From Brevibacillus laterosporus (lineage in GTDB: Bacteria > Bacillota > Bacilli > Brevibacillales > Brevibacillaceae), in contig NZ_JAUKFY010000004.1 of NCBI RefSeq assembly GCF_030489605.1, positions 186,001 to 250,000 on the forward strand: a stretch of DNA of 64,000 nucleotides, in the 5' to 3' direction. A model generated the notes under the pieces. That model did not search any database, was not told where the DNA came from, and was given only the letters and a program-made list of their open reading frames with translations. A program made the position numbers and the translations under genes. Every line of letters starts with the position of its first letter. The stretch's first letter is position 1. This document shows, piece after piece, positions 1 to 8,562 of the stretch.

Positions 1-1
1 T

Positions 2-103
2 GAAAATGCTACACTGCTTGCTATGCTATCCATGTATGAAAATGATGATCTTGCCTGCGTGGTGAGTGAGGAGATAGAGAGAGTAGCAGCACCTAAAAGC
101 TAA
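2..103 (+). CDS. C-terminal end of an unidentified protein (partial)
   Basis: An open frame enters from the left edge and ends at TAA 101-103, giving 33 residues ending in ERVAAPKS. It is followed by a strong intrinsic terminator at 175-213, which supports it as the 3' end of a real plus-strand gene. Too little is visible to name a family. The tail is acidic and probably helical. Confidence 0.5.
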   Translation, partial: ENATLLAMLSMYENDDLACVVSEEIERVAAPKS

Positions 104-174
104 GAACTGATTTATTACTTACAAGCAAAGCCTACTGCTACGAAGTTAAAAATCTGAATGTGTGAAAGGCGGAT

Positions 175-213
175 GATCGGGCGTACGTATTAGCTTGTCG
201 CGTACACCCGATC
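175..213 (+). terminator. Intrinsic terminator of the plus-strand gene at the left edge
   Basis: Arms 175-187 and 201-213 pair over 12 of 13 positions around a 13-nt loop. A T-rich tract follows on the plus strand. Confidence 0.75.
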
Positions 214-238
214 TTTCTATTTATTCCCCGCTACATTC

Positions 239-1936
239 TTACATATTTTCATAATCAGCTTGTTCTAACCAATCTACAATGTCCTTAACAACTGAATCTA
301 GACAGCCTGCTGTAAATGGAGAGCGCAGCCCTGCCAGCTCGACAATCTCCGTAAAGCTTTTGCTGCCTCCTACTTCGCAAATACGCAAGTAGTTTTTCCA
401 CGCTTGTTCTCGATCTTTATTTGCTAATTGCCAAAACTGGAAGGCACAGATTTGAGCGAGACCATAATCAATATAATAAAATGGATACTTGAAGATATGG
501 CGCTGCTGATGCCAGTAGTTTCCGCGCTCTAAATAATCATTCTCTTCAAAGTTGTAGTAAGGACGGTACTCCCGTTCTAGCTGCCTCCATGCTTGTTTGC
601 GATCCTCGGGGCTTGCTGTGTGATTTTCGTAAACATAATGCTGGTATTCATCCACCATGCAAATATACAGAATGGAGGAAAGACTATCATGTACATGCTC
701 ATATTTAAATTTCTCAGCGTCCTCTTTAAAAAAGAGAGACATCCATGGCCAGGTTAAAAATTCCATGCTCATGGAATGAATCTCTGCTGATTCACTAGTT
801 GGAAAGATACATTCTGGCATGGGGATGTGCCTACTGGAATAAGCTTGGAAGGCATGACCTACCTCATGTGTTAGCACAACAACATCATGGGAAGTTCCAT
901 TAAAGTTGGCAAAAATAAATGGAACTTGTTGCTCCTGAAAATAGTCACAGTAGCCGCCTGTTGCCTTTCCTTTTCTGCTATACACATCAAGCAAGCCTTT
1001 ATCTACCATCATTTGAAAAAACTCATTCGTCTCAGGTGATAGCTCCTTATACATTCTTTTCCCGTTTTCTAAGATCCACTCCGGCTCTCCCTTAGGGACT
1101 GGATTTCCAGAAGGAAACAACAAAGGATCATCGTAATAAGTTAAAGTCGAGACTCCAATGTGTTGTCGCTGACGTTCTTTTAGCCGGTTCAGGGCTGGTA
1201 CAATCTGCTTTTTCACTTGTTCACGGAATACTCCAACCATCTCTTGGTTATAGTCAATTCGTTGCATACGGGCATAGCCTAGCTCCACGAAGGAAGGAAA
1301 GCCCAGCTGATGTGCGATAGCTGTTCTGATTTTAACAAGCTTGTCAAATATGTGGTCTAGTTCTGCTTCATGATCTTTCATATATTGATATTTTGCATCA
1401 CTGGCTTTTTTACGAATATCCCGATCGGTTGATTGCTGATACGGGCCTAGTTCGGGTAAGGATAGTTCCTTGCCATCAAATTCAGCCTTGGCACTGGCTA
1501 TCAATTTTACATATTCGCTACAATATTTATTCTCCTCCTGCAGATCATGAAGAACATCTGGAGAGAAGGTACTCATTTGCTTTTCTGCCAATGTAAAATA
1601 AACCTTCCCCCACTTTTGCTCATGCTTCTCTCTGTGGCGAGAATGTAAAATTGCACGATAGTATTCGTTCTTCCACTCATCAAAGTAAGGAACCTGCTCA
1701 TCGTAAAATTCTTGTTCTTTCTTATAAAAGTCATCTTCCGTGTTTATACAAAAACGATTGCTAGCGATGCTCCATGCTGTTAGAAATTTTCGTTGTAAGG
1801 CGAGTATAGTCGTTATGGCTGCTTCTTCTTGTTCATAAGTACTTATTTCTGTAAATTTATTCAATTGTTCAGTAAATTCTTCCTTCAATTGAGACATATC
1901 AATTCGTTCATACGGAAAATCCTTAAATTGTAACAT
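239..1936 (-). CDS. M3 family oligoendopeptidase (PepF-like)
   Basis: Predicted cytoplasmic zinc metallopeptidase of 565 residues that cleaves short oligopeptides. The zinc motif HEVGH is at residues 357-361, in a region rich in aromatic residues typical of the M3B (PepF) group, and length matches that family. There is no signal peptide. The ATG at 1936 is preceded by a GGGGGA ribosome site about 8 nt upstream. It is transcribed divergently from the ligand-binding protein and kinase pair to its right and appears to be monocistronic. Family assignment is firm; the physiological substrate is unknown. Confidence 0.9.
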   Translation of the reverse strand: MLQFKDFPYERIDMSQLKEEFTEQLNKFTEISTYEQEEAAITTILALQRKFLTAWSIASNRFCINTEDDFYKKEQEFYDEQVPYFDEWKNEYYRAILHSRHREKHEQKWGKVYFTLAEKQMSTFSPDVLHDLQEENKYCSEYVKLIASAKAEFDGKELSLPELGPYQQSTDRDIRKKASDAKYQYMKDHEAELDHIFDKLVKIRTAIAHQLGFPSFVELGYARMQRIDYNQEMVGVFREQVKKQIVPALNRLKERQRQHIGVSTLTYYDDPLLFPSGNPVPKGEPEWILENGKRMYKELSPETNEFFQMMVDKGLLDVYSRKGKATGGYCDYFQEQQVPFIFANFNGTSHDVVVLTHEVGHAFQAYSSRHIPMPECIFPTSESAEIHSMSMEFLTWPWMSLFFKEDAEKFKYEHVHDSLSSILYICMVDEYQHYVYENHTASPEDRKQAWRQLEREYRPYYNFEENDYLERGNYWHQQRHIFKYPFYYIDYGLAQICAFQFWQLANKDREQAWKNYLRICEVGGSKSFTEIVELAGLRSPFTAGCLDSVVKDIVDWLEQADYENM

Positions 1937-2266
1937 GTTGTGTTATCTCCCCCTTATCTAATTTGGATTCGTTTTATAAAGGAAAACTCCTGCTTTTTTG
2001 CTGGGATCACTTAAAAATCACCATCATTAGAAAATATCATTTCAATATGTCTATTTTCCTGCTATATTTGTATCATTTAGCCTATCTCTCGTTTTTTATT
2101 ACAATTTATACTTTAAGAGGATAAAATTTACTTATTTCAAAAAAACATCTTTTATGTTATTAATATGTATGATTAAACCAAGCAGGAAATTGTTATTATT
2201 TGTCGAATCTTGCAAATGAGAACTAATGTTCAAATATGGTATATGTCACCTATGGGAGGAAATGAA
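1937..2266. other. Divergent AT-rich intergenic region
   Basis: This stretch separates the divergent peptidase and binding-protein genes and must hold both promoters. It is strongly AT-rich. I see no convincing -35/-10 pair, operator or small ORF with a ribosome site. Confidence 0.5.
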
Positions 2267-3265
2267 GTGACCGAACAATCCAAGGGTTTCGTCTACATTA
2301 TTGGAGCTTTGGTAATCTGGTTACTTTTGCTCCTAACCTTTCAGTTTCTATTAAATATGAAACAAATCCAAGGGTTCACACGAAAAAATGTAGCCGAGCA
2401 TCAAATTGCTTTACTTTTAGAAGGTCCTACTTTCGATCAAGCTTGGAATAGCGCAGCTCTGCAGACTATGTATAAGCTGCAAGACAAGTATCATTTTGAT
2501 CTAGAGATCGTTCAGGAAGTGGATAGACATAAAATTAAGGCAGTCGCATCCAATCTGGCAGAGTCAGGATATGATTTAATCATGGGTCACGGAATCGTTT
2601 TCTCTGAACCCTTTGCAGAAGTGGCTGCCATGTATCCCAATACAAGGTTTGTCACTCTTAACGGAACGGCCAGTCATCCAAATCAAACAGTCATTCAATT
2701 TGATATGGAACCAGCCGGTTATCTTATCGGCAAGCTGGCTACCCTGATGTCCAAAACGAAGACTGTTGGCTTTATCGTTGCAGATATGCCTAATGATAGG
2801 CCTCTTGCGAAGGGATTAGAGCGTGGAGTGAAAGAGACAGACCCTTCCGTAAAAGCTTTGATAAGGTTTATTCCAGATTACAATGATACAAAGGCCGCAG
2901 TCAAAGCCGCCCGGAATTTGATGACTGAACATAAAGCTGATGTGATTTACTCTGCAGGTGATAGTATTAATTTACAAGTAATAAATGAGGTGCAAAAACA
3001 AAATGTCCTTGCTATCGGATATATTAGTGACCAGCGTTTCTTAGCTCCGAACCATGTAATTTCCAGCCTCGTGCAAGACGTAGAGCAGGTTTATACGACC
3101 TTAATTGAACAATATCTTCAAAAAAGACTTGAAAGTGGTACTGTATTGTATGGGCTGAATGAGAATGTAAATTGCTTGGGTCCTTATGGAAAGATGGTTC
3201 CTCTTTCCGTCCAACTAGAAATGAATCGTACCATAGAAAATCTAAAACGAGCCAATGCCCATTGA
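2267..3265 (+). CDS. Membrane-anchored BMP/PnrA-like (Med-type) ligand-binding protein
   Basis: 332 residues. One N-terminal membrane segment (about residues 9-29) is followed by a periplasmic-binding-protein fold resembling the BMP/PnrA family, which includes purine-nucleoside receptors and the Bacillus competence regulator Med. It has no lipobox cysteine, so it is held by its N-terminal helix. I chose the GTG at 2267 because GGGAGGA lies at 2254-2260, 6 nt upstream; the upstream ATGs lack a ribosome site. No ABC ATPase or permease adjoins it. The next gene, 22 bp downstream, is a sensor kinase, so a sensory role is more likely than transport (inference). Confidence 0.75.
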   Translation: MTEQSKGFVYIIGALVIWLLLLLTFQFLLNMKQIQGFTRKNVAEHQIALLLEGPTFDQAWNSAALQTMYKLQDKYHFDLEIVQEVDRHKIKAVASNLAESGYDLIMGHGIVFSEPFAEVAAMYPNTRFVTLNGTASHPNQTVIQFDMEPAGYLIGKLATLMSKTKTVGFIVADMPNDRPLAKGLERGVKETDPSVKALIRFIPDYNDTKAAVKAARNLMTEHKADVIYSAGDSINLQVINEVQKQNVLAIGYISDQRFLAPNHVISSLVQDVEQVYTTLIEQYLQKRLESGTVLYGLNENVNCLGPYGKMVPLSVQLEMNRTIENLKRANAH

Positions 3266-3287
3266 TCATGGCTTAGGAGGGATATTA

Positions 3288-5144
3288 ATGTCCCCTTTTC
3301 GCAACATGGGATTTCAGATGAAAATGATGTTAAGTTACTTTGTGATGATGCTTCTCATTGGCTCCGTTGCAATTCTGAATAGTTATCAGATCACCAAGGT
3401 AACCTCTGAGGAATCTCATTTAACGCAAAAGGTTGTTCCACAAATCAATGCTTTATTAGAATTAAAAAATCAATTGTATACGAAAATGTTTGCCTTACAA
3501 ATGTATGTATCAACACGTGAACCTAATTATTTGGAAAAATACTATACTGTTTTTGAAATGCGAGATACGTTTACCATGTTGAAACGAAATGAGGAAAACA
3601 AGGAATTTTTCCAAATCATCGACCTTATTCATGAATTAGATCTTATTTTTCTAAATAAAGTTGATCCATTACTGAAAGCCAACAACGTAGACGCTGTTAC
3701 CTTCGTCTTAACAACAGAGGTAGACCCTAAAATCGCTTACTTAGAAAAGTTCGTCAGTCTATCCTTACGAACAATTGAAACAAAAACATCAGAAGAAGTG
3801 CTAAACAGCAGCAAACGACTAAAATTTTCACTCATTATTACATATACCATTTCGGTGGCCTCTATTTTGTTCGGCTTATTTTGTACCCTCTACTTCCGAA
3901 AAGAACTAATGCGTCCGATTCGCTCGCTCCTAAGACAGGTGCGCGAGGTTTCGAATGGAACTTTTGGTCAGCAAATTACGTACAGTGTACGCGATGAATT
4001 TTATGAACTAGCACAAGAATGTAACAAGATGTCGCGCAATATCTCTCTTCTCTTTCAACAAGGAGAACGCCAAAATCAAATTTTGGCCCAAGAAAAGCAT
4101 GTTCGAGAGCAAATTCTTGATTCCTTGCCTGTCGGGATCATTACCCGCCATTTTGTTACTGGTGAAGTTTATATTAACCGCAAGGCCTTGGAATTAGTAC
4201 AGCTAGATGAAGAATCATATCCGCGTACAGTGACTCCGCAAGTCTGGGTCTCAAAAGATGATCCAAGCGTGGATTGTGATTCCGTTTGGTTTGAGAATAA
4301 AAAAATGGAGCTATTACATAAAAATGACTCTCCTTTTCTTGGTTTAGTATCCTACGTACCTTTACGTGATAATGATCAAGGAAATATGGGATGGATGGTT
4401 GTTTTATCCGACATTACCGAACAAGAGCAGGTACAACAATATATTAACCAATCCGAAAAACTAGCCTTGGTCGGACAATTAGCTGCTGGTGCCGCTCATG
4501 AAATTCGTAACCCTCTAACAGTAATCTATGGATTTATTCAATTGCTGCAACAAAAGCTAACAAAAGAAGAACGTAAAAAATATCACCTATCACTTGTCCT
4601 GCAAGAGATAGAGCGTGTGAACAAAATCGTTACGGAAATGTTACTGTTGTCAAAACCCTCAACGCCTATAAATCGTGAAATTCCTGCCTTGGAGCTATTG
4701 AACTCTATTTTTACCTTAACCAAGGGGGAAGCTCTTCTGCATGGAATTGAAATGAAATTTATTTGCCCTCCAACCATTTCGCTTTATGTTGATCAGGAGC
4801 AGATGAAGCAAGTCTTGTTAAATTTAATGAAAAATAGCATGGAGGCAATGCCACAGGGAGGACAACTAAAAGTTGTCTGCACAGAAACAACATCAGGCGT
4901 ACGCATTCGCATTATTGATACCGGGAATGGTATCCCTGAAGAATATCTATCTCGTGTGATGGACCCTTTCTTCTCTGTGAAAGAAGGCGGGACTGGCTTA
5001 GGTCTGCCTATTACAATGCGCCTTGTGAGCAATCATGGTGGTGAAATGCAAATCGAAAGTAAATTGGGTAAAGGTACTACGATTACCATTGATCTTCCCC
5101 ACCAACCTAAAAAGGCTGACGAACCAGATCATAATGAGCAGTAA
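3288..5144 (+). CDS. Membrane sensor histidine kinase, orphan, sporulation-kinase-like
   Basis: 618 residues. Order: membrane segment (about 15-32), an extracellular helical sensor region (about 33-178), a second membrane segment (about 180-200), HAMP, a PAS-like region (about 270-380), HisKA with the H-box HEIRNP (His404), then HATPase with DTGNGIP and GTGLGL. The H-box surroundings resemble Bacillus KinA-type phosphorelay kinases. The ATG at 3288 has AGGAGG at 3275-3280 with a 7-nt spacer. No response regulator is adjacent, so it may feed a distant regulator such as Spo0F (inference). It is cotranscribed with the Med-like protein. Confidence 0.85.
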   Translation: MSPFRNMGFQMKMMLSYFVMMLLIGSVAILNSYQITKVTSEESHLTQKVVPQINALLELKNQLYTKMFALQMYVSTREPNYLEKYYTVFEMRDTFTMLKRNEENKEFFQIIDLIHELDLIFLNKVDPLLKANNVDAVTFVLTTEVDPKIAYLEKFVSLSLRTIETKTSEEVLNSSKRLKFSLIITYTISVASILFGLFCTLYFRKELMRPIRSLLRQVREVSNGTFGQQITYSVRDEFYELAQECNKMSRNISLLFQQGERQNQILAQEKHVREQILDSLPVGIITRHFVTGEVYINRKALELVQLDEESYPRTVTPQVWVSKDDPSVDCDSVWFENKKMELLHKNDSPFLGLVSYVPLRDNDQGNMGWMVVLSDITEQEQVQQYINQSEKLALVGQLAAGAAHEIRNPLTVIYGFIQLLQQKLTKEERKKYHLSLVLQEIERVNKIVTEMLLLSKPSTPINREIPALELLNSIFTLTKGEALLHGIEMKFICPPTISLYVDQEQMKQVLLNLMKNSMEAMPQGGQLKVVCTETTSGVRIRIIDTGNGIPEEYLSRVMDPFFSVKEGGTGLGLPITMRLVSNHGGEMQIESKLGKGTTITIDLPHQPKKADEPDHNEQ

Positions 5145-5188
5145 GAAAATCATTGCCAGCTGTTAACATCTTGCACTTCAACAAATGA

Positions 5189-5218
5189 AGAGGGCGCTCG
5201 GTTAATCGAACGCCCTCT
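5189..5218. terminator. Bidirectional terminator between convergent kinase and pncB
   Basis: Perfect 8-bp arms at 5189-5196 and 5211-5218 lie between two convergent genes. T-rich sequence follows on the plus side. Confidence 0.7.
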
Positions 5219-5230
5219 TATTCATCTGCT

Positions 5231-6673
5231 TTATTTTTGTTTATGCTCCGAAATGAGATTCATTTTGGTGTCCCAGACTAATTGACTTAAATCAACTGGA
5301 TACCTCTCCGGATTTAATTTACGCAGATATTCATCCCAAAACAGTTGATACTGTTGTTTATGATATTCTTTAATCTCTTCAAGAGTAGGAGATTGATACA
5401 CTAAGACTCCATCTTTATAGATCGTTTGCAATAATTCGATTGCCTCGTAGTTCTCCACGAATTTATGAAGATAAACGTGAACTGGATCAAATAACATAAT
5501 ACGCGGCAGGCCATGAACCTGTTCTTCTGCCATTGCGATATAATCTCCTTCAGCCTTACCCGTATCCTTGTTAATCACTCGATATACACGTTTGTTCCCT
5601 GGAGTCGTAATTTTTTCTGGATTTCCTGAGATTTTAATCGTCGGGATGTAGTGATCTCCTTCTTTCTTCGCTACCACCTTATATACTCCACCTAATGCCG
5701 GATTATCCTCCGCTGTGATGAGCTTGGTTCCCACACCCCAAGTATCAATCTGAGCACCTTGCATTTTTAGATTGAATATCACATTCTCGTCTAAATCATT
5801 GGATGCTATAATCGCTACCTCCGGAAAACCTGCATCATCTAGCATCTTGCGGGCTTTTCTCGACAAATAAGCAATATCCCCACTATCGAGCCGAATGCCT
5901 TTTAATTGCTTTCCTTCTTTACGTAGCTTTTCTCCCACCTTTATGGCGTTAGGCACTCCGCTTTTTAACGTATCATATGTATCCACAAGCAAAACCACAT
6001 TTTCAGGAAGTGCCTTTGCAAATTTCTCAAACGCTTCCTCCTCTGTAGCATGGTCCTGCACCCACGAATGGGCGTGCGTACCCTTTGTAGGAATTTTAAA
6101 CAACATACCAGCTCTCATGTTTGACGTGGCATCAAAACCCGCCAAATAGGCCGCGCGTGCCCCCCATACGGCGGCGTCTGCTTCCTGTGCTCGTCTTGTT
6201 CCAAACTCCAGCAAAGTTTCATTTGGAGCGATTAAACGAATACGTGCCGCCTTTGTCGCAATTAAAATCTGGTAGTTGATAAAGTTTAGAATGGCAGTTT
6301 CAATTAATTGTGCTTCAAAGACACGAGCTTCTACCTGTAGCAATGGCTCATTTGGAAAAATGATGGTTCCCTCAGCCATACAACGAAGCTGACCTGTAAA
6401 ACGCAATTTTGCTAGCTCTTCTAAGAAAGCAGGCTCATAATTTTCTTCCTGCTCAGCTAAATACTCCAGCTCTTGTTTCGTAAAGTGCAGATTGTCAATA
6501 TATTCAATAACCCGTTGTAATCCGGCAAACACAGCAAAGCCATTTCCAAAAGGCAGCTTTCGGAAATAAGCCTCAAAAACACGAATTTGATTGTGTGTAC
6601 CATTTTTCCAATGAGCATACATCATGTTGATCTGATATTTGTCCGTATGTAACGTCAAATTCTCATAGTTCAC
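5231..6673 (-). CDS. pncB: Nicotinate phosphoribosyltransferase
   Basis: 480 residues. It converts nicotinate and PRPP to nicotinate mononucleotide in the NAD salvage (Preiss-Handler) pathway. Family landmarks are the N-terminal LHTDKYQINMMYAH block, the GTRRAQEAD segment and the RLDSGDIAYLS segment near the phosphoribosyl site. A longer reading to 6742 is possible. I prefer the GTG at 6673 because AAAGGAG lies 9 nt upstream and overlaps the stop codon of the preceding nicotinamidase gene, implying translational coupling. The usual family length supports this start. Confidence 0.92.
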   Translation of the reverse strand: MNYENLTLHTDKYQINMMYAHWKNGTHNQIRVFEAYFRKLPFGNGFAVFAGLQRVIEYIDNLHFTKQELEYLAEQEENYEPAFLEELAKLRFTGQLRCMAEGTIIFPNEPLLQVEARVFEAQLIETAILNFINYQILIATKAARIRLIAPNETLLEFGTRRAQEADAAVWGARAAYLAGFDATSNMRAGMLFKIPTKGTHAHSWVQDHATEEEAFEKFAKALPENVVLLVDTYDTLKSGVPNAIKVGEKLRKEGKQLKGIRLDSGDIAYLSRKARKMLDDAGFPEVAIIASNDLDENVIFNLKMQGAQIDTWGVGTKLITAEDNPALGGVYKVVAKKEGDHYIPTIKISGNPEKITTPGNKRVYRVINKDTGKAEGDYIAMAEEQVHGLPRIMLFDPVHVYLHKFVENYEAIELLQTIYKDGVLVYQSPTLEEIKEYHKQQYQLFWDEYLRKLNPERYPVDLSQLVWDTKMNLISEHKQK

Positions 6674-6687
6674 AGCTGGCAGCTCCT

Positions 6688-7236
6688 TTATTTTGACACG
6701 ACGGTAGCACCCATCGCATTCTTGAAGTGTTGCAAGGCCCACTCGTGCCCTGTAGCCGAAAAGCTTTGCACGGCATCCTCATGAATGACCACTTGATATC
6801 CGCGGTTATAGGCATCAACTGCCGTATGGAGTACACAAATATCCGTGCATACACCGGCTAAATGCACTTCCGTAATGCCTTTTGCTCGCAGGCGAATATC
6901 CAAGTCGGTTCCCGCAAAAGAACTGTATCTTGTTTTATCCATCCAGATAATACGTTCTTTATTTTGTTCGTAAATCGTTTGAATCTCTCCATAAAGATCG
7001 CGGCCATGTGTTCCACGAATATTATGAGGAGGATATAATTTTGTCTCCGGATGGTCAGGATCATTCTCTTCATGAAGATCAACAGCCATGATAATCTCGT
7101 CCCCGTTTTGCAGAAATTCTTCTATCAACGAACGTATGCGATTCTCAATAGCTTGTCCAGGTGCTCCACATGTTAGCGCTCCCTTATCTGCTACAAAGTC
7201 AACCGTATAATCAATAACAACTAGTGCACGATTCAT
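6688..7236 (-). CDS. pncA: Nicotinamidase / cysteine hydrolase of the isochorismatase family
   Basis: 182 residues. It deamidates nicotinamide to nicotinate, the substrate of the next gene product. The Asp-Lys-Cys catalytic set is visible: Asp in VVIDYTVDF, Lys in MDKTRYSSF, and Cys in AGVCTDICVLH. The ATG at 7236 has AAGGAG 8 nt upstream; the frame is open further (to 7359) but without a better site. It sits directly upstream of pncB with only 14 bp between them, as one salvage operon. Other isochorismatase-fold hydrolases are possible, but the context makes nicotinamidase most likely. Confidence 0.88.
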   Translation of the reverse strand: MNRALVVIDYTVDFVADKGALTCGAPGQAIENRIRSLIEEFLQNGDEIIMAVDLHEENDPDHPETKLYPPHNIRGTHGRDLYGEIQTIYEQNKERIIWMDKTRYSSFAGTDLDIRLRAKGITEVHLAGVCTDICVLHTAVDAYNRGYQVVIHEDAVQSFSATGHEWALQHFKNAMGATVVSK

Positions 7237-7500
7237 AGCCACATCTCCTTCCCGAAGGCGGCTCTTCATGTAAATGTGTGCCGCTTTGCATTCATATGCA
7301 TCATTGTATGATGAGGACATACCGTTGTCAAACCAAGAAAATAGCCTGTTTTCCTTCACGAAATCACATCCCCGGCCCCAGTATTTTACATTATAATTTT
7401 TGACACTTGGTTACGCGGATTCAAGTGGGTACAGGTACACAACTCTTCATTTGCGTCATAGACTGAAAAAGATACTGACTTAGAGGATGTGGGCATTCTC

Positions 7501-8490
7501 ATGAACAAGCTACTTGCAAATCAAGTTAAAAAACATTTTGGCTTGACAATACGTTCAAGTAAAAATTTAAGTAGAATTTCATCTGTACATGTAAGTAAAA
7601 TCGTAACCGACCAAGGCATCTATCTTCTGAAAGGAAAGGAAGAGCAGGAGAGCCGTATGTGTTACATCCGTGCAGCCCAACAGCATCTACATGAAAAAAA
7701 TGTTTTAATCCCCCGTGAATATCTAACAGTAAACGGACAGCCATATTTCACATTCGAAAACAAACGATACATTTTACAGGAGTGGATTAAAGGGAAAAGT
7801 CCCACTGTTTCTTCCCTGAAAAACATTGTAAAGCTGGGTAAACTTATCGGTCGGTTTCATCAGCGCTCCTTAGGATTTTCTCCCCCGGCAGGCTGTAGAG
7901 CCATGGGTGCCTTAGACTGGGAAAATGAGTATCAAGCGGATAAAAAACGTATCGACCAGTGGTATAAGAAGCATCTACATTCTGATTCTCCTAAAATCAA
8001 GTGGATTATACGTTATTGCAAACGGTTTAGCACGCGTGCCGAATGGGCCTATCAAAAGCTGCTTGCTTATCCTTTTTATCACGAATGGAAATCGTACCCA
8101 GATGAACAGCATTATCTATGTCACGGGGATTATCATCCTCGAAACACCATGTTTCAGAAAGACACTCCTTATCTTATCGACTGGGAAGATATCCGACACG
8201 ATTTTGTTTCCAAGGATATTTCTCGTATGCACTTTATGATCATGCGCAAGCATAAAGCCTTTAGTCCCTCACGCTTTGAGTCTTTTTTACAGGCGTATCA
8301 ACAGCAAAACCCACTACAGTCTCATGAATTAGGGCTTCTGTACATTGACCTTTCGTTTCCCCACATGTTTGAGCGTTTTCTGCGAAAAAGACTTTATAAG
8401 AAAATGAATACAAAAGAAGTAGCTTCGTTTGTTAAGAATGAATGGAAAAAAACGCTTTACATGTGCCGAAAAGCCAAGCTTTATTGCTGA
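7501..8490 (+). CDS. CotS-type spore coat kinase-like protein
   Basis: 329 residues. It has an aminoglycoside-phosphotransferase/choline-kinase-like fold as in Bacillus CotS, CotI and YsxE. The Brenner-type motif CHGDYHPRNTMF and the metal motif LIDWED are intact, so kinase activity is possible. It is a probable coat-associated protein made during sporulation. The start is uncertain: a GTG at 7489 is in frame, but the AGAGGA at 7482-7487 is too close to it, so I use the ATG at 7501. The gene stands alone and ends in a terminator that contains its own stop codon. Confidence 0.8.
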   Translation: MNKLLANQVKKHFGLTIRSSKNLSRISSVHVSKIVTDQGIYLLKGKEEQESRMCYIRAAQQHLHEKNVLIPREYLTVNGQPYFTFENKRYILQEWIKGKSPTVSSLKNIVKLGKLIGRFHQRSLGFSPPAGCRAMGALDWENEYQADKKRIDQWYKKHLHSDSPKIKWIIRYCKRFSTRAEWAYQKLLAYPFYHEWKSYPDEQHYLCHGDYHPRNTMFQKDTPYLIDWEDIRHDFVSKDISRMHFMIMRKHKAFSPSRFESFLQAYQQQNPLQSHELGLLYIDLSFPHMFERFLRKRLYKKMNTKEVASFVKNEWKKTLYMCRKAKLYC

Positions 8491-8501
8491 GCTTGGCTTT
8501 T
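8469..8501 (+). terminator. Terminator overlapping the cotS-like stop codon
   Basis: Perfect 12-bp arms 8469-8480 and 8490-8501 with a 9-nt loop that contains most of the TGA stop (8488-8490). The second arm runs into Ts. Confidence 0.8.
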
Positions 8502-8562
8502 CTCTGTAAACATTTTTCAGCTTCGAAAAAAATTCACCACTATAGTATAGAAGATCCTTTCT

